Assembly: GCF_014650055.1 (NCBI RefSeq)
Contig: NZ_BMUF01000009.1
Span: 215,082-279,081 of the forward strand
Direction of reading: 5' to 3'
Length of the DNA: 64,000 nucleotides
Source: Streptomyces malachitofuscus
GTDB lineage: Bacteria > Actinomycetota > Actinomycetes > Streptomycetales > Streptomycetaceae
In this document: in pieces, positions 16,990-26,191 of the stretch
Position numbering within the stretch: position 1 is the first letter of the stretch
Layout of the letters: each line of letters starts with the position of its first letter
The notes under the pieces: model-generated
The model's database searches: none
The model's input: only the letters and a program-made list of their open reading frames with translations
Told to the model about the DNA's origin: nothing
Translations under genes and position numbers: made by a program

Positions 16990-18444
16990 TTAGGGCACGG
17001 TGAAGAGGACCTTGTCCCCGTCGGCGGCGGGGTCCGCCTGCTTGAGCCTGGCCCTGATGCCGGATCCGAGCTGGAGATCCAGGCCGTTGGTCGAGACGAC
17101 CTTGGCCAGCACGGCGGGGTCGGCCAGGAACACCTTGCCCTCGCGCGGCCTGCCCCGCTCCGCGTCGGTGTCGATGACCGTGGCGTCGAACACCTTGCCC
17201 ACGCGGTCCTTGAGCACCGCGGCCTCGGCCAAATCCACGGTCTGCCGGTCCGCCAGGCCGCCCTTCCCCCGTGCCATGTCGCACGGGATGCAGGACAGGG
17301 CGTCGAGCACCCAGTTCGGCGGGGCCTTGTCCGCGCACGCCATCACGCACAGCTCACCGGTGTACCGGTCGACCAGGCGCCGCAGCGGAGCCGTGCAATG
17401 GGTGTACGGGGCCGCGATCGCCGCGTGCATCGTGTACTCCGGCTTCCGGTTGTCGCGGAAGACGGTGTACTCCGCCTTGAGCATCGTGCTCGTGGCCTCG
17501 GTGAGGAAGGCCATGTGCTGCAGGTTCCGGGGGTCGAGCTTGCGGACCAGCGTGGCGTACGAGATGCCGGGCCGCCAGACGATGCCCAGGGCCTTCGCGA
17601 TGTCGTGCAGGCGCTTGATCACGTTCTGATCGGCCTGCTGCTTCTGGGTCCGCAGGATGCCGGTACCCGTGTCGAGCATGATCTGGGCCGCGGACATCCC
17701 GGTCATGAGGGAGATCTGCTCGTTCCAGCCCTCGACCGGCAGCGTCGCCACGTAGCTCAGCCGGAACGATCCGCCCTCGAGGGTGACCTCCTGGTCCGGC
17801 AGATTCACCGAGATGCCGCCGCGCGCGATCTCGACGGCCTCCCGCAGCTCGCCGATCTCGCGCAGCAGGGCGAGGGACTCCTCCGCCGTGCCGTTCTCGA
17901 TGGCCTGCTGGGCGTAGGCGTAGTCGAGCTGGGCCCGACTTCGGATCATGGCCCGGCTCACGGACGAGTCGGTCAGATTGCCGTGGGCGTCGAGGTCGTG
18001 CTGCCACAACAGGGCGGGGCGGTCCTTGTTCGGCAGCAGGCTGGCCGCGCCCTCGGAGAGGACGGGCGGGTGCAGGGGCACCTTGAGGTCGGGGAAGTAC
18101 AGCGTCTCGATCCTGTCGTGCGCCTCGACGTCCAGAGGACTGCCCGCCCGGACGAAGGTCGCCACGTCCGCGATGGCGTAGTACACGCGGTAGCCGCCAC
18201 CCGGCCGCCGTTCCAGGTGCATGGCCTGGTCGAGGTCCTTCGAGGTCGGCGGATCGATCGTGAAGAACGGCAGGTGGGTGGCGTCCTTGTCGGGCAAGCG
18301 CGCCTCACTCGCGGCCTTGTCGGCCGCTTTGAGGACGCGCTTGGGGAAGCTCAGGGGGACCTTCAGCTCCGCACGGAGTTCCTCCAGCGCGGTGCGCAGA
18401 GCGCCCTGGGCCTCGGCAGACATGTGCGTCAGGCGGCGTTGCAT
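16990..18444 (-). CDS. RNB-domain exoribonuclease (RNase II/R family)
   Basis: A 484-residue single-strand 3'-5' exoribonuclease of the RNase II/R family, in a short form. There is only about 55 residues before the RNB core, so no full cold-shock domains, and a small C-terminal beta region instead of a long S1 tail. The metal-binding signature FTIDPPTSKDLDQAM gives Asp64, Asp70 and Asp72; the fourth Asp of E. coli RNase II is Gln73 here. ATG at 18444 is used; an ATG at 18423 is possible. It stands upstream-to-downstream with RNase J in the same direction, separated by a doubtful small frame, which suggests a shared role in RNA decay. Confidence 0.88.
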   Translation of the reverse strand: MQRRLTHMSAEAQGALRTALEELRAELKVPLSFPKRVLKAADKAASEARLPDKDATHLPFFTIDPPTSKDLDQAMHLERRPGGGYRVYYAIADVATFVRAGSPLDVEAHDRIETLYFPDLKVPLHPPVLSEGAASLLPNKDRPALLWQHDLDAHGNLTDSSVSRAMIRSRAQLDYAYAQQAIENGTAEESLALLREIGELREAVEIARGGISVNLPDQEVTLEGGSFRLSYVATLPVEGWNEQISLMTGMSAAQIMLDTGTGILRTQKQQADQNVIKRLHDIAKALGIVWRPGISYATLVRKLDPRNLQHMAFLTEATSTMLKAEYTVFRDNRKPEYTMHAAIAAPYTHCTAPLRRLVDRYTGELCVMACADKAPPNWVLDALSCIPCDMARGKGGLADRQTVDLAEAAVLKDRVGKVFDATVIDTDAERGRPREGKVFLADPAVLAKVVSTNGLDLQLGSGIRARLKQADPAADGDKVLFTVP

Positions 18445-18465
18445 GCCCCGAGCGTAGGACGGCGG

Positions 18466-18771
18466 TCACGAACCGGCGCGGCGAGGGGGGCCGGGCGGCG
18501 GAGGCTGAGGCTGAGGCGACCAGCGCTCGCGGTGAGGTGGCGGGCGACGCAAGACGGGATGTCCTGGCCGGTTGGAAAGATCACCACCGTCTGTGAGGTA
18601 CCGGCCTGCGCCCCCGATGACGTCGTACGCCCGCGGAACCGGGTCGGGTTGGTCGACGCATACGACGCGGCCGGTATGCATCGGCGCGCGCAGCAGTTCG
18701 TACAGGCCGACCCGGTGGGCAGTGGGGAGGCTGTGCACGAGGGACTCATGGCCGGTCTTCACCTCGTACAC
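18466..18771 (-). CDS. Possible small hypothetical protein
   Basis: A 101-codon frame from GTG at 18771 fills the gap between RNase J and the RNB gene. The first 70 residues (YEVKTGHESLVHSLPTAHRV..., RAPMHTGRVVCVDQPDPVPRAYDVIGG) look like a folded, codon-biased protein. The last 30 are Pro/Arg-rich. I recognise no family and see no good ribosome site, so it could be a real small gene or the end of a decayed one. Confidence 0.4.
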   Translation of the reverse strand: MYEVKTGHESLVHSLPTAHRVGLYELLRAPMHTGRVVCVDQPDPVPRAYDVIGGAGRYLTDGGDLSNRPGHPVLRRPPPHRERWSPQPQPPPPGPPRRAGS

Positions 18772-18808
18772 TTCGGCGCCCGACCCCGGGCGTCTGCCGA
18801 GTTGTGGC

Positions 18809-20494
18809 TCAGGCGTCGATGATGACAGGAATGATGAGGGGCTTGCGGCGGTGGGTGCGGAACGCCCAGTTCGCCACGGCGCGGGCGATGAGCTGTTCGA
18901 GTTGGCGCGCGTCCCCGACGCCTTCCTCGGCCGCGGTGGCCAGGGTCTTCTCGATGACGGGGACGACCGGCTCGAAGGTGGTGTCGTCGTGGACGAAGCC
19001 GCGGGCCAGGAAGTCGGGGGCCTCGGCGAGGGCGCCGGTGTCCGCGTCGACGATCGCAACCACCGTCACGACGCCTTCCTCCGCGAGGGTGAGGCGGTCC
19101 TTGAGGGACGCTTCGGTGGCGCCGCCGACTTCCATGCCGTCCACGTAGACGTTGCCGGCGGGGACCTTGCCGGTGATGGACGCGCGCCCGTCGACCAGGT
19201 CGACGACGACGCCGTCCTCGGCGATGACGACCCGCTCGGGATCGACGCCGGTTCGGATGGCGAGGTCGCCGTTGGCCCGCAGATGGCGCCATTCGCCGTG
19301 CACGGGCATGACGTTGCGGGGCTTGACGATGTTGTAGCAGTACACGAGTTCGCCGGCGCTGGCGTGCCCGGAGACGTGCACCTTGGCGTTGCCCTTGTGG
19401 ACCACGTGGGCGCCCCACCGGGTGAGTCCGTTGATCACCCGGTAGATGGCGTTCTCGTTGCCGGGGATGAGGGAGCTGGCGAGCAGGACGGTGTCGCCCT
19501 TGCCGATGCGGATCATGTGGTCGCGGTTGGCCATCCGTGACAGCGCGGCCATCGGTTCGCCCTGGGAGCCGGTGCACACCAGGGTGACCTTGTGGTCCGG
19601 GAGCTTCTCCAGCTCCTTCGTGCTCACGATCAGGCCGGAGGGGACCTTGAGATAGCCCAGGTCACGGGCGATGCCCATGTTGCGGACCATCGACCGGCCG
19701 ACGAAGGCGACCTTGCGGCCGTACTGGTGGGCGGCGTCCAGGACCTGCTGGATGCGGTGCACATGGCTGGCGAAGCTGGAGACGATGACCCGGCGCGGCG
19801 CGGTGCGCATCACCTGCTCGATCGCCGGGTTCAGCTCACGCTCGGAGGTGGTGAAGCCGGGTACCTCGGCGTTGGTGGAGTCGGTGAGGAACAGGTCCAC
19901 GCCCTCCTCGCCGAGGCGCGCGAAGGCGCGCAGATCGGTGATCCGGTCGTCGAGAGGGAACTGGTCCATCTTGAAGTCGCCGGTGTGCAGCACCATCCCG
20001 GCCCGGGTGCGGATCGCGACCGCGAGGCTGTCCGGGATGGAGTGGTTGACCGCCACGAACTCGCAGTCGAAGGGCCCGAAGCCACGCCGGTCGCCCTCCC
20101 GCACCCGCACCGTGCGCGGCCGGATGCCGTGTTCCTTGAGCTTGGCCTCCAGGAACGCCAGCGTCAGCCTCGAGCCGACGACAGGAATGTCGCGGCGCTC
20201 GCGCAGCAGGTACGGCACACCGCCGATGTGGTCCTCGTGGCCGTGGGTGAGCACCACGGCCACGACGTCGTCCAGCCGGTCCCGGATCGAGGTGAAGTCC
20301 GGCAGGATCACGTCCACACCGGGCTGGGTCTCCTCGGGGAACAGCACACCGCAGTCGACGACGAGCAGCTTGCCCGCGTGTTCGAAGACGGTCATGTTGC
20401 GGCCGATCTCCCCCAGACCGCCCAGGGCGATGACCCGAAGCCCTCCCTCGGGAAGGGGCGGGGCGGCTTTCAGCTCGGGGTGCGGATGACTCAT
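18809..20494 (-). CDS. rnj: Ribonuclease J
   Basis: A 561-residue metallo-beta-lactamase/beta-CASP ribonuclease, the same length as S. coelicolor RNase J. It has the Zn site His84-X-His86-X-Asp88-His89 (LTHGHEDHIGG), the downstream HTGDFKMD motif, beta-CASP motifs (SSFASHVHR, HVSGHASAGE) and the C-terminal domain ending VIIDA. RNase J has endonuclease and 5'-3' exonuclease activity and acts in mRNA and rRNA maturation. In S. coelicolor, as I recall, rnj follows dapA; here no dapA is present, so this may be a second copy. The ATG at 20494 is used; longer readings extend into non-conserved sequence. Confidence 0.95.
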   Translation of the reverse strand: MSHPHPELKAAPPLPEGGLRVIALGGLGEIGRNMTVFEHAGKLLVVDCGVLFPEETQPGVDVILPDFTSIRDRLDDVVAVVLTHGHEDHIGGVPYLLRERRDIPVVGSRLTLAFLEAKLKEHGIRPRTVRVREGDRRGFGPFDCEFVAVNHSIPDSLAVAIRTRAGMVLHTGDFKMDQFPLDDRITDLRAFARLGEEGVDLFLTDSTNAEVPGFTTSERELNPAIEQVMRTAPRRVIVSSFASHVHRIQQVLDAAHQYGRKVAFVGRSMVRNMGIARDLGYLKVPSGLIVSTKELEKLPDHKVTLVCTGSQGEPMAALSRMANRDHMIRIGKGDTVLLASSLIPGNENAIYRVINGLTRWGAHVVHKGNAKVHVSGHASAGELVYCYNIVKPRNVMPVHGEWRHLRANGDLAIRTGVDPERVVIAEDGVVVDLVDGRASITGKVPAGNVYVDGMEVGGATEASLKDRLTLAEEGVVTVVAIVDADTGALAEAPDFLARGFVHDDTTFEPVVPVIEKTLATAAEEGVGDARQLEQLIARAVANWAFRTHRRKPLIIPVIIDA

Positions 20495-20864
20495 ACCCTG
20501 ACGGTACCCGGAGACGGGACAGGATGATCCATTGCCTGTGCGATCCCTTGCTTCGGAGCGGAGCGCGGGGAGCACTGGCGGTCCTCGGACGCGGGCGGGC
20601 GGAGACGCAGGCGCACAAACCCCGGCCTTTCCCAGGGTCGGCCGACTCCCAGGGCTCCCGCAGGGCCGTGCGGTGAATCGCCGGCTCGACGTGATGGCCC
20701 CGCCTCCGAAGACGCTGTCGCGGGGAGGCTTCCTACCATGATCGGATGGTTGCCGATGATGCCCAGATGACCGAGGCGGGACGAAAGGTGTGTCCTAGGA
20801 CGCCGCCCTCGCCGGGCTCCCCGGCGGATCACATCATGGCAGTGCCGGAGAGAAGTCTCACCCG
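20495..20864. other. Non-coding stretch between rnj and the TrhA remnant
   Basis: I see no reading frame with ribosome site and conserved features. It must carry the rnj promoter; no sequence element stands out. Confidence 0.5.
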
Positions 20865-21510
20865 GTGGCCGATCTGGTCGAATGGGCGGCCGACCTGGTC
20901 GAGCCGAAGCTGCGTGGCTGGCTCCATGCCTCGATGGTTCCCGCCTCGTTGTCCGCCGGCATCGTCCTCGTCTGCCTGGCCCGGACCCAGCAGGCGGCCC
21001 TGGCCTACTATGTGCACTCCGTCACCGCTTGGCTGCTGTTCGGGACGAGCGCCGTCTACCACCTGGGGGCCACGGCGAGGCCGTCCTGCGTCGCCTCGAC
21101 CACTCCAACACTTTTCTGATCATCGCCGGCACCTGCACCCCTCTGACCGTCCTTCTCCTCCCCCCTGACCGGCGAAACCTGCTGCTGTGAATCGTGTGGA
21201 CGGGCGCGCTGACCGGCAGCGCCTTCCGCGTCCTGTGGGTCAACGCCCCCCACTGGCTCCACACGCCCTGCTACCTGCTCCTGGGGTGGGCACCGGTGCG
21301 TTACCTGCCCGACTTCCTCCACACCGGCGGTGCGGCCGTAGTCGCCCTCGTAGTGACCGGCGGCCTCCGCTACAGCGCGGGCGCGGTGGTCTACGCCTTC
21401 AGCGTCCCGACACCTCACCCCGCTGGTTCGGCTTTCACAAGGTGTTCCACGCCCTGACCGTGGCGGCCTTCACCGCGCACTACATCGCCATCTCCCTCAC
21501 CGCCTACTGA
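20865..21510 (+). pseudogene. Hemolysin III / TrhA (PAQR family) membrane protein, frameshifted
   Basis: Pieces of one hemolysin III (TrhA) protein appear in order but in different frames. The first piece is LRGWLHASMVPASLSAGIVLV to FGTSAVYHLG (20865-21075). After a shift comes RRLDHSNTFLIIAGTCTP, ending at a TGA at 21188-21190, then in the same frame WTGALTGSAFRVLWVNAPHW to about 21405. After a second shift comes PRWFGFHKVFHALTVAAFTAHYIAISL to 21510. The family motifs (SA-YH, DHSN-IAGT-TP, GFH-VFH-H) are all recognisable, so decay looks recent. Two frameshifts and one stop make a working protein very unlikely unless there are sequencing errors. Confidence 0.85.
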
Positions 21511-21776
21511 CCACGGCGGCACGTACATGCGCTCCTGTAGAACGGAGCCGTCGCCGCACCCGCGGCCCGGTCAGCGGCCCTGCGGGGGATGCCCGGGGCA
21601 AGAGGCGGCGCCCGGGCTTGGAGCCTGTCGGCCGCCTCACCCGCCGTGGGGTGCCGCGGGGCCGAAGGCGAGCGAAACGCCCGTGGAACCGGCCGGACAC
21701 GAAGACGAATTCGGCGCGCCGCAGCCCGGCCGTGCGCGGTTGTGACGGCCCGCCGATACCGGCGGACCCGCTCACC

Positions 21777-22115
21777 TCAGACCGCGTCCGACGGACTGGA
21801 CGTCCCGGCGGCGCGTCGGTATTCGGCGTTGATGCGCTGGGCTTCTTCGAGCTGGTCCTCGAGGATGATGATCCGGCATGCGGCCTCGATCGGGGTGCCC
21901 TGGTCGACGAGTTCACGCGCCCGGGCCGCGATGCGCAATTGGTAGCGGGAGTAGCGGCGGTGTCCGCCCTCGGAGCGCAGTGGTGTGATCAGTCGTGCTT
22001 CGCCGATGGCGCGGAGGAAGCCGGGAGTGGTGCCGAGCAACTCGGCGGCCCGGCCCATGGTGTAGGCGGGGTAGTCGTCGTCGTCGAGACGGCCCAGCGA
22101 CTCGTCTGCTGTCAT
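21777..22115 (-). CDS. MerR-family helix-turn-helix regulator
   Basis: A 112-residue small regulator. The N-terminal MerR-type winged helix YTMGRAAELLGTTPGFLRAIGEARLI with the wing GGHRRYSRYQL is followed by a dimerisation helix rich in Glu, Arg and Ala (RELVDQGTPIEAACRIIILEDQLEEAQRIN). No cysteine effector site is present, so it is not a metal sensor of the classic type. The ATG at 22115 has GAGAGGTGAG directly upstream. Its neighbourhood with cold-shock and RNA-helicase genes suggests a role there, which is inference. Confidence 0.88.
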   Translation of the reverse strand: MTADESLGRLDDDDYPAYTMGRAAELLGTTPGFLRAIGEARLITPLRSEGGHRRYSRYQLRIAARARELVDQGTPIEAACRIIILEDQLEEAQRINAEYRRAAGTSSPSDAV

Positions 22116-22140
22116 CTCACCTCTCTGTGGAACGCGTGGA

Positions 22141-22172
22141 GGGGCCCTGGTGCCGTACGGCACCAGGGCCCC
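22141..22172. terminator. Perfect 32-base palindrome, terminator-like
   Basis: GGGGCCCTGGTGCC pairs perfectly with its complement around GTAC, giving a complete 32-base palindrome. It lies 26 bases upstream of the MerR start and has no obvious gene to terminate on either side, so the gene it served may have been lost. Confidence 0.7.
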
Positions 22173-23169
22173 GAAGGAACTACAACACCATCTGCCGACC
22201 CCAGTACTGTGTCGGCCTTCTGTTTCCGCACGGCTGCCCGGTACTCCGACGGGGGTGCGGGGATCGCGGATGCGTGACCGGAGACCACCTGCCTATCGAT
22301 GTCCTGCGGTACCCGAGCTCGTGTCCTGCGCCCGGGCGATCCTGATGGTGCTCGACTCCTCCGTTCTTCCCCTCGGAACCAATCACTTGCAAACAGGAAC
22401 TGCGTACTGCTGGTGACCCTGTACAGCGCCACCCCCCGGCGCGCGCGTCCGCAGTCCGACGCCTTCACCGGGGCACCACTCGATACAGCACTGCTGGTAC
22501 TGCAACCGCATCACCTGCGGTCCTACTCACGGCGGCCCCTCATCACTTCGGGCCACCCGGTCCGGTCGTCAGTCCCGTCGCCGCCCTACGACAACCTGGC
22601 TTCGGAACTCCACCACCGCACCGTCATACGGGGACTACTGCCCGGCAGTTCGTGTCTGCCGGGCCCTGTCAGATCTCGACTACGAGAGAAACCATAACTG
22701 CGGAGCCTCAGAATGTCTATCCCCGGGACTGCAGATTTACTACTGCCGGACGGTGAGGACTCCCCGTGAGCCGATCTGTGCATGCTGGGGCCGTCCGCAG
22801 CGCACCCCGCCGCGCGGACGGACCCCGGAGCCACCCGCCGGGCTTTCCGTGACGCCGCCGACCGCGATCCTCGGCCCTCTCCGGCGAACACGGTGGTTCC
22901 TGGATCGGCGGGCGCAGCGCAGGGGCGGACGGGACGAGGGCCGGGATGACCCTGAGAGGCGCGGTGTCCGCCAACGCCACGGCTGTCCGTTCCACCGCGG
23001 CCGCGCCGCCGGCACACGCGGGACCGCACGCGTCCTCGTCGAGGACCTGCGGCAGCCGAACGGCAGTCGGACAGTGCCCCGGGCGAGCCGCGGGCACCGC
23101 GGTCCTGACCGTGTCCGGGCTCGTCACCGAATTCGATCTCATGCCGAAACCTGACGAGCTGATCGTTGA
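22173..23169. other. About 1 kb without supportable genes
   Basis: All frames are short, with irregular third-position bias compared with neighbours. No start with a ribosome site and no conserved motif is seen. It looks like decayed or intergenic DNA between the MerR gene and the SCO5918-like gene. Confidence 0.5.
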
Positions 23170-23211
23170 CATCGCCGCCCTGTCATCACCGGTCGACTTG
23201 CTCCCGAGGCC

Positions 23212-23442
23212 GTGTGGCGGTGGAGGGTGTCGGAGGTACTGACGGACTCCGCGCACCTGGGTGATTTCTCCGCCGTCTTCGCCACCCCCGCGAAGGACGG
23301 CCCACCCACGCATCTGCACTCCCACGTCGCGCGCATCCTGCAGGGCACGGTGGGGATCCCGGAGACGGGCGGGATGTACCGCATAGCGATCGAGGACGTC
23401 AGCGCCTGGACCGTGGGGGACTTCAGCTACTCCGACCACTGA
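23212..23442 (+). CDS. Possible small protein or gene fragment
   Basis: A 76-codon frame from GTG at 23212 (WRWRVSEVLTDSAHLGDFSAVF... to VGDFSYSDH) has sensible composition. It can be read upstream to about 23170 (VITGRLAPEAVWRWRV) before a stop, which suggests the 3' part of a once longer gene. A perfect terminator-like hairpin follows it at 23478. No family recognised. Confidence 0.35.
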   Translation: MWRWRVSEVLTDSAHLGDFSAVFATPAKDGPPTHLHSHVARILQGTVGIPETGGMYRIAIEDVSAWTVGDFSYSDH

Positions 23443-23477
23443 CCCGCCGCCGCGCCGGGAGCGGCACGGCACGCAGT

Positions 23478-23511
23478 GAGGGCCCTACCGGCGTGTGCCG
23501 GTAGGGCCCTC
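23478..23511. terminator. Strong bidirectional hairpin
   Basis: A 15-bp perfect stem (GAGGGCCCTACCGGC and complement) with a GTGT loop. It sits 33 bases before the end of the minus-strand SCO5918-like gene and after the plus-strand frame ending at 23442, so it can serve both. Confidence 0.85.
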
Positions 23512-23544
23512 GGTTCTGTGTTCGGTTCCCGCTCGTCCCGTCGG

Positions 23545-23844
23545 TCAGGGGGTGCCGAGCATTGCGGAAGCCCGCTGCAACGGGCTGTCCACGCACGCAG
23601 GTGCGGCCTCGGGAAGGGCGCGACAGGTGAAGCCGAGCCGGGACATGGCCCGCAGGACCTCACCGGCGCTGAAATCGCGGCGGTCCTGGCGGGTGACGAC
23701 CTCGCCGACCTGCTTGGCGGGGTAGTGGCGTCGTCCGATGATCACGGACTCGCCGGTGATCGGTTCGGGCTTGATGCCCTTCATCGATTCCAGTACGCCG
23801 CCCTTGGTCAGGTCGAACGGGAAGCGGGCGATGACACAGCGCAT
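23545..23844 (-). CDS. SCO5918-family small protein
   Basis: A 99-residue soluble protein beginning MRCVIARFPFDLTKGGVLESMKGIKPEPITGESVIIGRRHYPAKQVG in part. I recognise it as the Streptomyces family named after SCO5918, found next to a DEAD-box helicase and a cold-shock gene. The function is unknown. It contains many basic residues and RQDRRDFSAGEVLRAM, a possible helical nucleic-acid-binding part. It lies 50 bases downstream of the CBS gene and ends at a strong terminator, so it is probably the last gene of the helicase operon. Confidence 0.75.
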   Translation of the reverse strand: MRCVIARFPFDLTKGGVLESMKGIKPEPITGESVIIGRRHYPAKQVGEVVTRQDRRDFSAGEVLRAMSRLGFTCRALPEAAPACVDSPLQRASAMLGTP

Positions 23845-23894
23845 GATGCCTCACGGGGAGAGGGGAAGATGGGGGCCGACCGCCGTGAAGCGGT

Positions 23895-24305
23895 TCAGCG
23901 GGAGAGGGCGAGGGCGAGGACGCCCAGAGCGTTGCCCTGGTCGTCGACCACAGGCAGGGCCCCGAGCCGGCGACGCCGCATCGCACGCTCGGCCTCGGCC
24001 CTCGTGGTCAGCGGCGAGGCGAAGGGAGGGATGACGTCGGCGATGTCACGCAGACAGATCCGGTCCGTGTACCCGGAGCCGTCACGAACGGCCCTGAGCC
24101 GGGTTTGGGTGACCAGACCGGTGCACAGACCGTCGTCGTCGCAGACGACCAGATGACCCGTACGGGCGGCGGCCATCACGGACAGTGCCACCTCCACGGT
24201 CATGTCCTCCCAGACCTGCGGTCCGGCCGCTTCCATGGTGTCGGCCACCGTGCCGTGCACGCGGTGGGCACTCTCCGGGCGAAACTGCGTCTGGGCCAGC
24301 GTCAA
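23895..24305 (-). CDS. CBS-domain-pair protein
   Basis: A 136-residue protein made of two CBS motifs (TVEVALSVMAAARTGHLVVCDDDGLCTGLVT and SPLTTRAEAERAMRRRRLGALPVVDDQGNALGVLAL). CBS pairs bind adenine nucleotides and act as energy sensors. The start is the TTG at 24305: a perfect AGGAGG stands six bases before it, while the earlier in-frame ATG at 24344 has none and would overlap the gap to the helicase gene. It lies 46 bases after the helicase stop, so it is probably in the same operon. Confidence 0.85.
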   Translation of the reverse strand: MTLAQTQFRPESAHRVHGTVADTMEAAGPQVWEDMTVEVALSVMAAARTGHLVVCDDDGLCTGLVTQTRLRAVRDGSGYTDRICLRDIADVIPPFASPLTTRAEAERAMRRRRLGALPVVDDQGNALGVLALALSR

Positions 24306-24351
24306 AGGGTGCCTCCTGCGGGGATGGGCCGGCTTTCTGATCACGAAGGTG

Positions 24352-25848
24352 CTATGCCGCCGTACCGACGGTCGACTGCCGCACGGACGCGCGGCGCGCC
24401 GCCGAAGCGGGGCGGCGCCGGCCGCGCGAGGTCGCGCCGCGCTTCTTGGGGCGTTCGGTCACCGGTGCGGTGATGACGACCGGGACGCCGGAGGGGGTCT
24501 GGGCGCCGGTGATGCGGTGCAGGTCCTCCCCGCCGACGCGGACCTGGGTGGTCTGCGGGACGATGCCGGCCGCTGCCATGAGGCGGGTCATGGCGCGGCG
24601 CTGGCTCGGGATGACCAGGGTGACGACGCTGCCGGACTCGCCGGCGCGGGCCGTGCGACCGCCGCGGTGCAGGTAGTCCTTGTGGTCGGCGGGCGGATCG
24701 ACGTTGACGACGAGATCGAGGCTGTCGACGTGGATGCCGCGTGCCGCGACGTTGGTCGCCACCAGCACGTTGACGTGCCCGGTCCTGAACTGCGTCAGCG
24801 TGCGGGTGCGCTGCGGCTGCGACTTGCCGCCGTGCAGGGCGGCGGCCCGTACCCCGCTGTTCAGGAGGTGCTCGGTGAGGCGGTCGACCGCCTGCTTGGT
24901 GTCGAGGAACATGATCACGCGGCCGTCGCGCGCGGCGATCTCGGTGGTGGCCGTGTGCTTGTCGGCGCCGTGGACGTGCAGCACGTGGTGCTCCATCGTC
25001 GTGACCGCGCCGGCCGAGGGGTCGACGGAGTGCACGACGGGGTCGCTGAGGTAGCGGCGCACGAGCAGGTCGACATTGCGGTCGAGGGTGGCGGAGAACA
25101 GCATGCGCTGGCCCTCGGGGCGGACCTGGTCGAGAAGGGCGGTGACCTGCGGCATGAAACCCATGTCGGCCATCTGGTCGGCCTCGTCGAGGACGGTGAC
25201 GCGCACCTGGTCCAGCCGGCAGTCGCCGCGGTCGATGAGGTCCTTGAGGCGCCCTGGTGTGGCCACGACGATCTCGGCGCCCCCACGCAGCGCGCTCGCC
25301 TGCCTGCCGATCGGCATCCCGCCCACCACGGTGGCCAGCCGCAGCCTGACGGAGCGGGCGTACGGGGTGAGCGCGTCGGTGACCTGCTGCGCCAGTTCAC
25401 GCGTCGGTACGAGGACCAGTCCCAGCGGCTGCCGGGCCTCGGCGCGCTGCCCGGCCGTACGGGCCAGCAGCGCCAGGCCGAAGGCGAGGGTCTTACCGGA
25501 GCCGGTACGGCCACGGCCCAGGACGTCCCGCCCGGCGACGGAGTTCGGCAGGGTCGCGGCCTGGATCGGGAAGGGTACGGTCACGCCTTGCGAACCCAGC
25601 GTGGCCAGCAGTTCCCTGGGCATGTCGAGATCGGCGAAGCCCTCCACGGCGGGAAGCGCGGGAGTGAGCGTCTCGGGGAGGGCGAACTCTCCCTGGATCG
25701 CGGCGGGCCGGCGGCCGTGACCGCCGGAGCGGCTCGAGCTGCCCGACCGGCTTGGGGCCGACGAACCGAATCGGCCGCCACCCCTGCCGGAGTCGGCACC
25801 GCCCTTACGGGTACGGGTGAAACGGTCGTTCGTACGTGTGCGGTTCAT
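24352..25848 (-). CDS. DEAD-box RNA helicase
   Basis: A 498-residue ATP-dependent RNA helicase. After an Arg/Gly/Ser-rich disordered N-terminus (1-50) come the Q motif (VPFPIQAATLP), motif I GRTGSGKT at about 113-120, Ia PTRELA at 148-153, II DEAD at 221-224, III SAT and VI HRGGRTARAG. The basic C-terminal tail (RPKKRGATSRGRRRPASAARR) should bind RNA. Such helicases unwind structured mRNA in the cold and assist ribonucleases. ATG at 25848 has GAGGAAGG upstream; longer readings run into the leader. A cold-shock protein gene lies just upstream in the same direction. Confidence 0.93.
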   Translation of the reverse strand: MNRTRTNDRFTRTRKGGADSGRGGGRFGSSAPSRSGSSSRSGGHGRRPAAIQGEFALPETLTPALPAVEGFADLDMPRELLATLGSQGVTVPFPIQAATLPNSVAGRDVLGRGRTGSGKTLAFGLALLARTAGQRAEARQPLGLVLVPTRELAQQVTDALTPYARSVRLRLATVVGGMPIGRQASALRGGAEIVVATPGRLKDLIDRGDCRLDQVRVTVLDEADQMADMGFMPQVTALLDQVRPEGQRMLFSATLDRNVDLLVRRYLSDPVVHSVDPSAGAVTTMEHHVLHVHGADKHTATTEIAARDGRVIMFLDTKQAVDRLTEHLLNSGVRAAALHGGKSQPQRTRTLTQFRTGHVNVLVATNVAARGIHVDSLDLVVNVDPPADHKDYLHRGGRTARAGESGSVVTLVIPSQRRAMTRLMAAAGIVPQTTQVRVGGEDLHRITGAQTPSGVPVVITAPVTERPKKRGATSRGRRRPASAARRASVRQSTVGTAA

Positions 25849-26135
25849 GCGGAACCTTCCTCGATGCGGCACATATCGAGGAATTCCCGCAGCGATGAAC
25901 AGCACGGAGAATTGCAAGAACGGGCCGGCGGAACGCGACAGCGCATCTGGTCGACGGAAATCCGTACGCGCACAGGCGCTGAAATGAGTAACGCAAAGTG
26001 GACGCAGTGTCCGGGCGTCCATCGCGATGAGGTCATGACGGGTTGCGTGCACCCCTGAAGAATGCTTCGCATGCGGTGAGCCCGCGGGTTTCCTGGTTGT
26101 CGTCCACAGGAGAAACCGCTGCGGGAAACGCAAGC
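25849..26135 (-). promoter_or_regulatory. Long leader of the helicase gene
   Basis: About 290 bases without a gene separate the helicase start from the terminator of the cold-shock gene. Base composition is clearly less G+C-rich than the genes, as is usual for long 5' leaders of cold-induced genes. No specific structure could be assigned by eye. Confidence 0.4.
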
Positions 26136-26173
26136 AGCTGGGACCCGCACCCCAAAGGATGCGGGTCCCAGCT
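26136..26173 (-). terminator. Terminator of the cold-shock gene
   Basis: A 14-bp perfect stem (AGCTGGGACCCGCA and complement) with a ten-base loop lies 19 bases after the stop of the cold-shock gene. Confidence 0.85.
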
Positions 26174-26191
26174 ACGAAATGTGCGCCGGCG

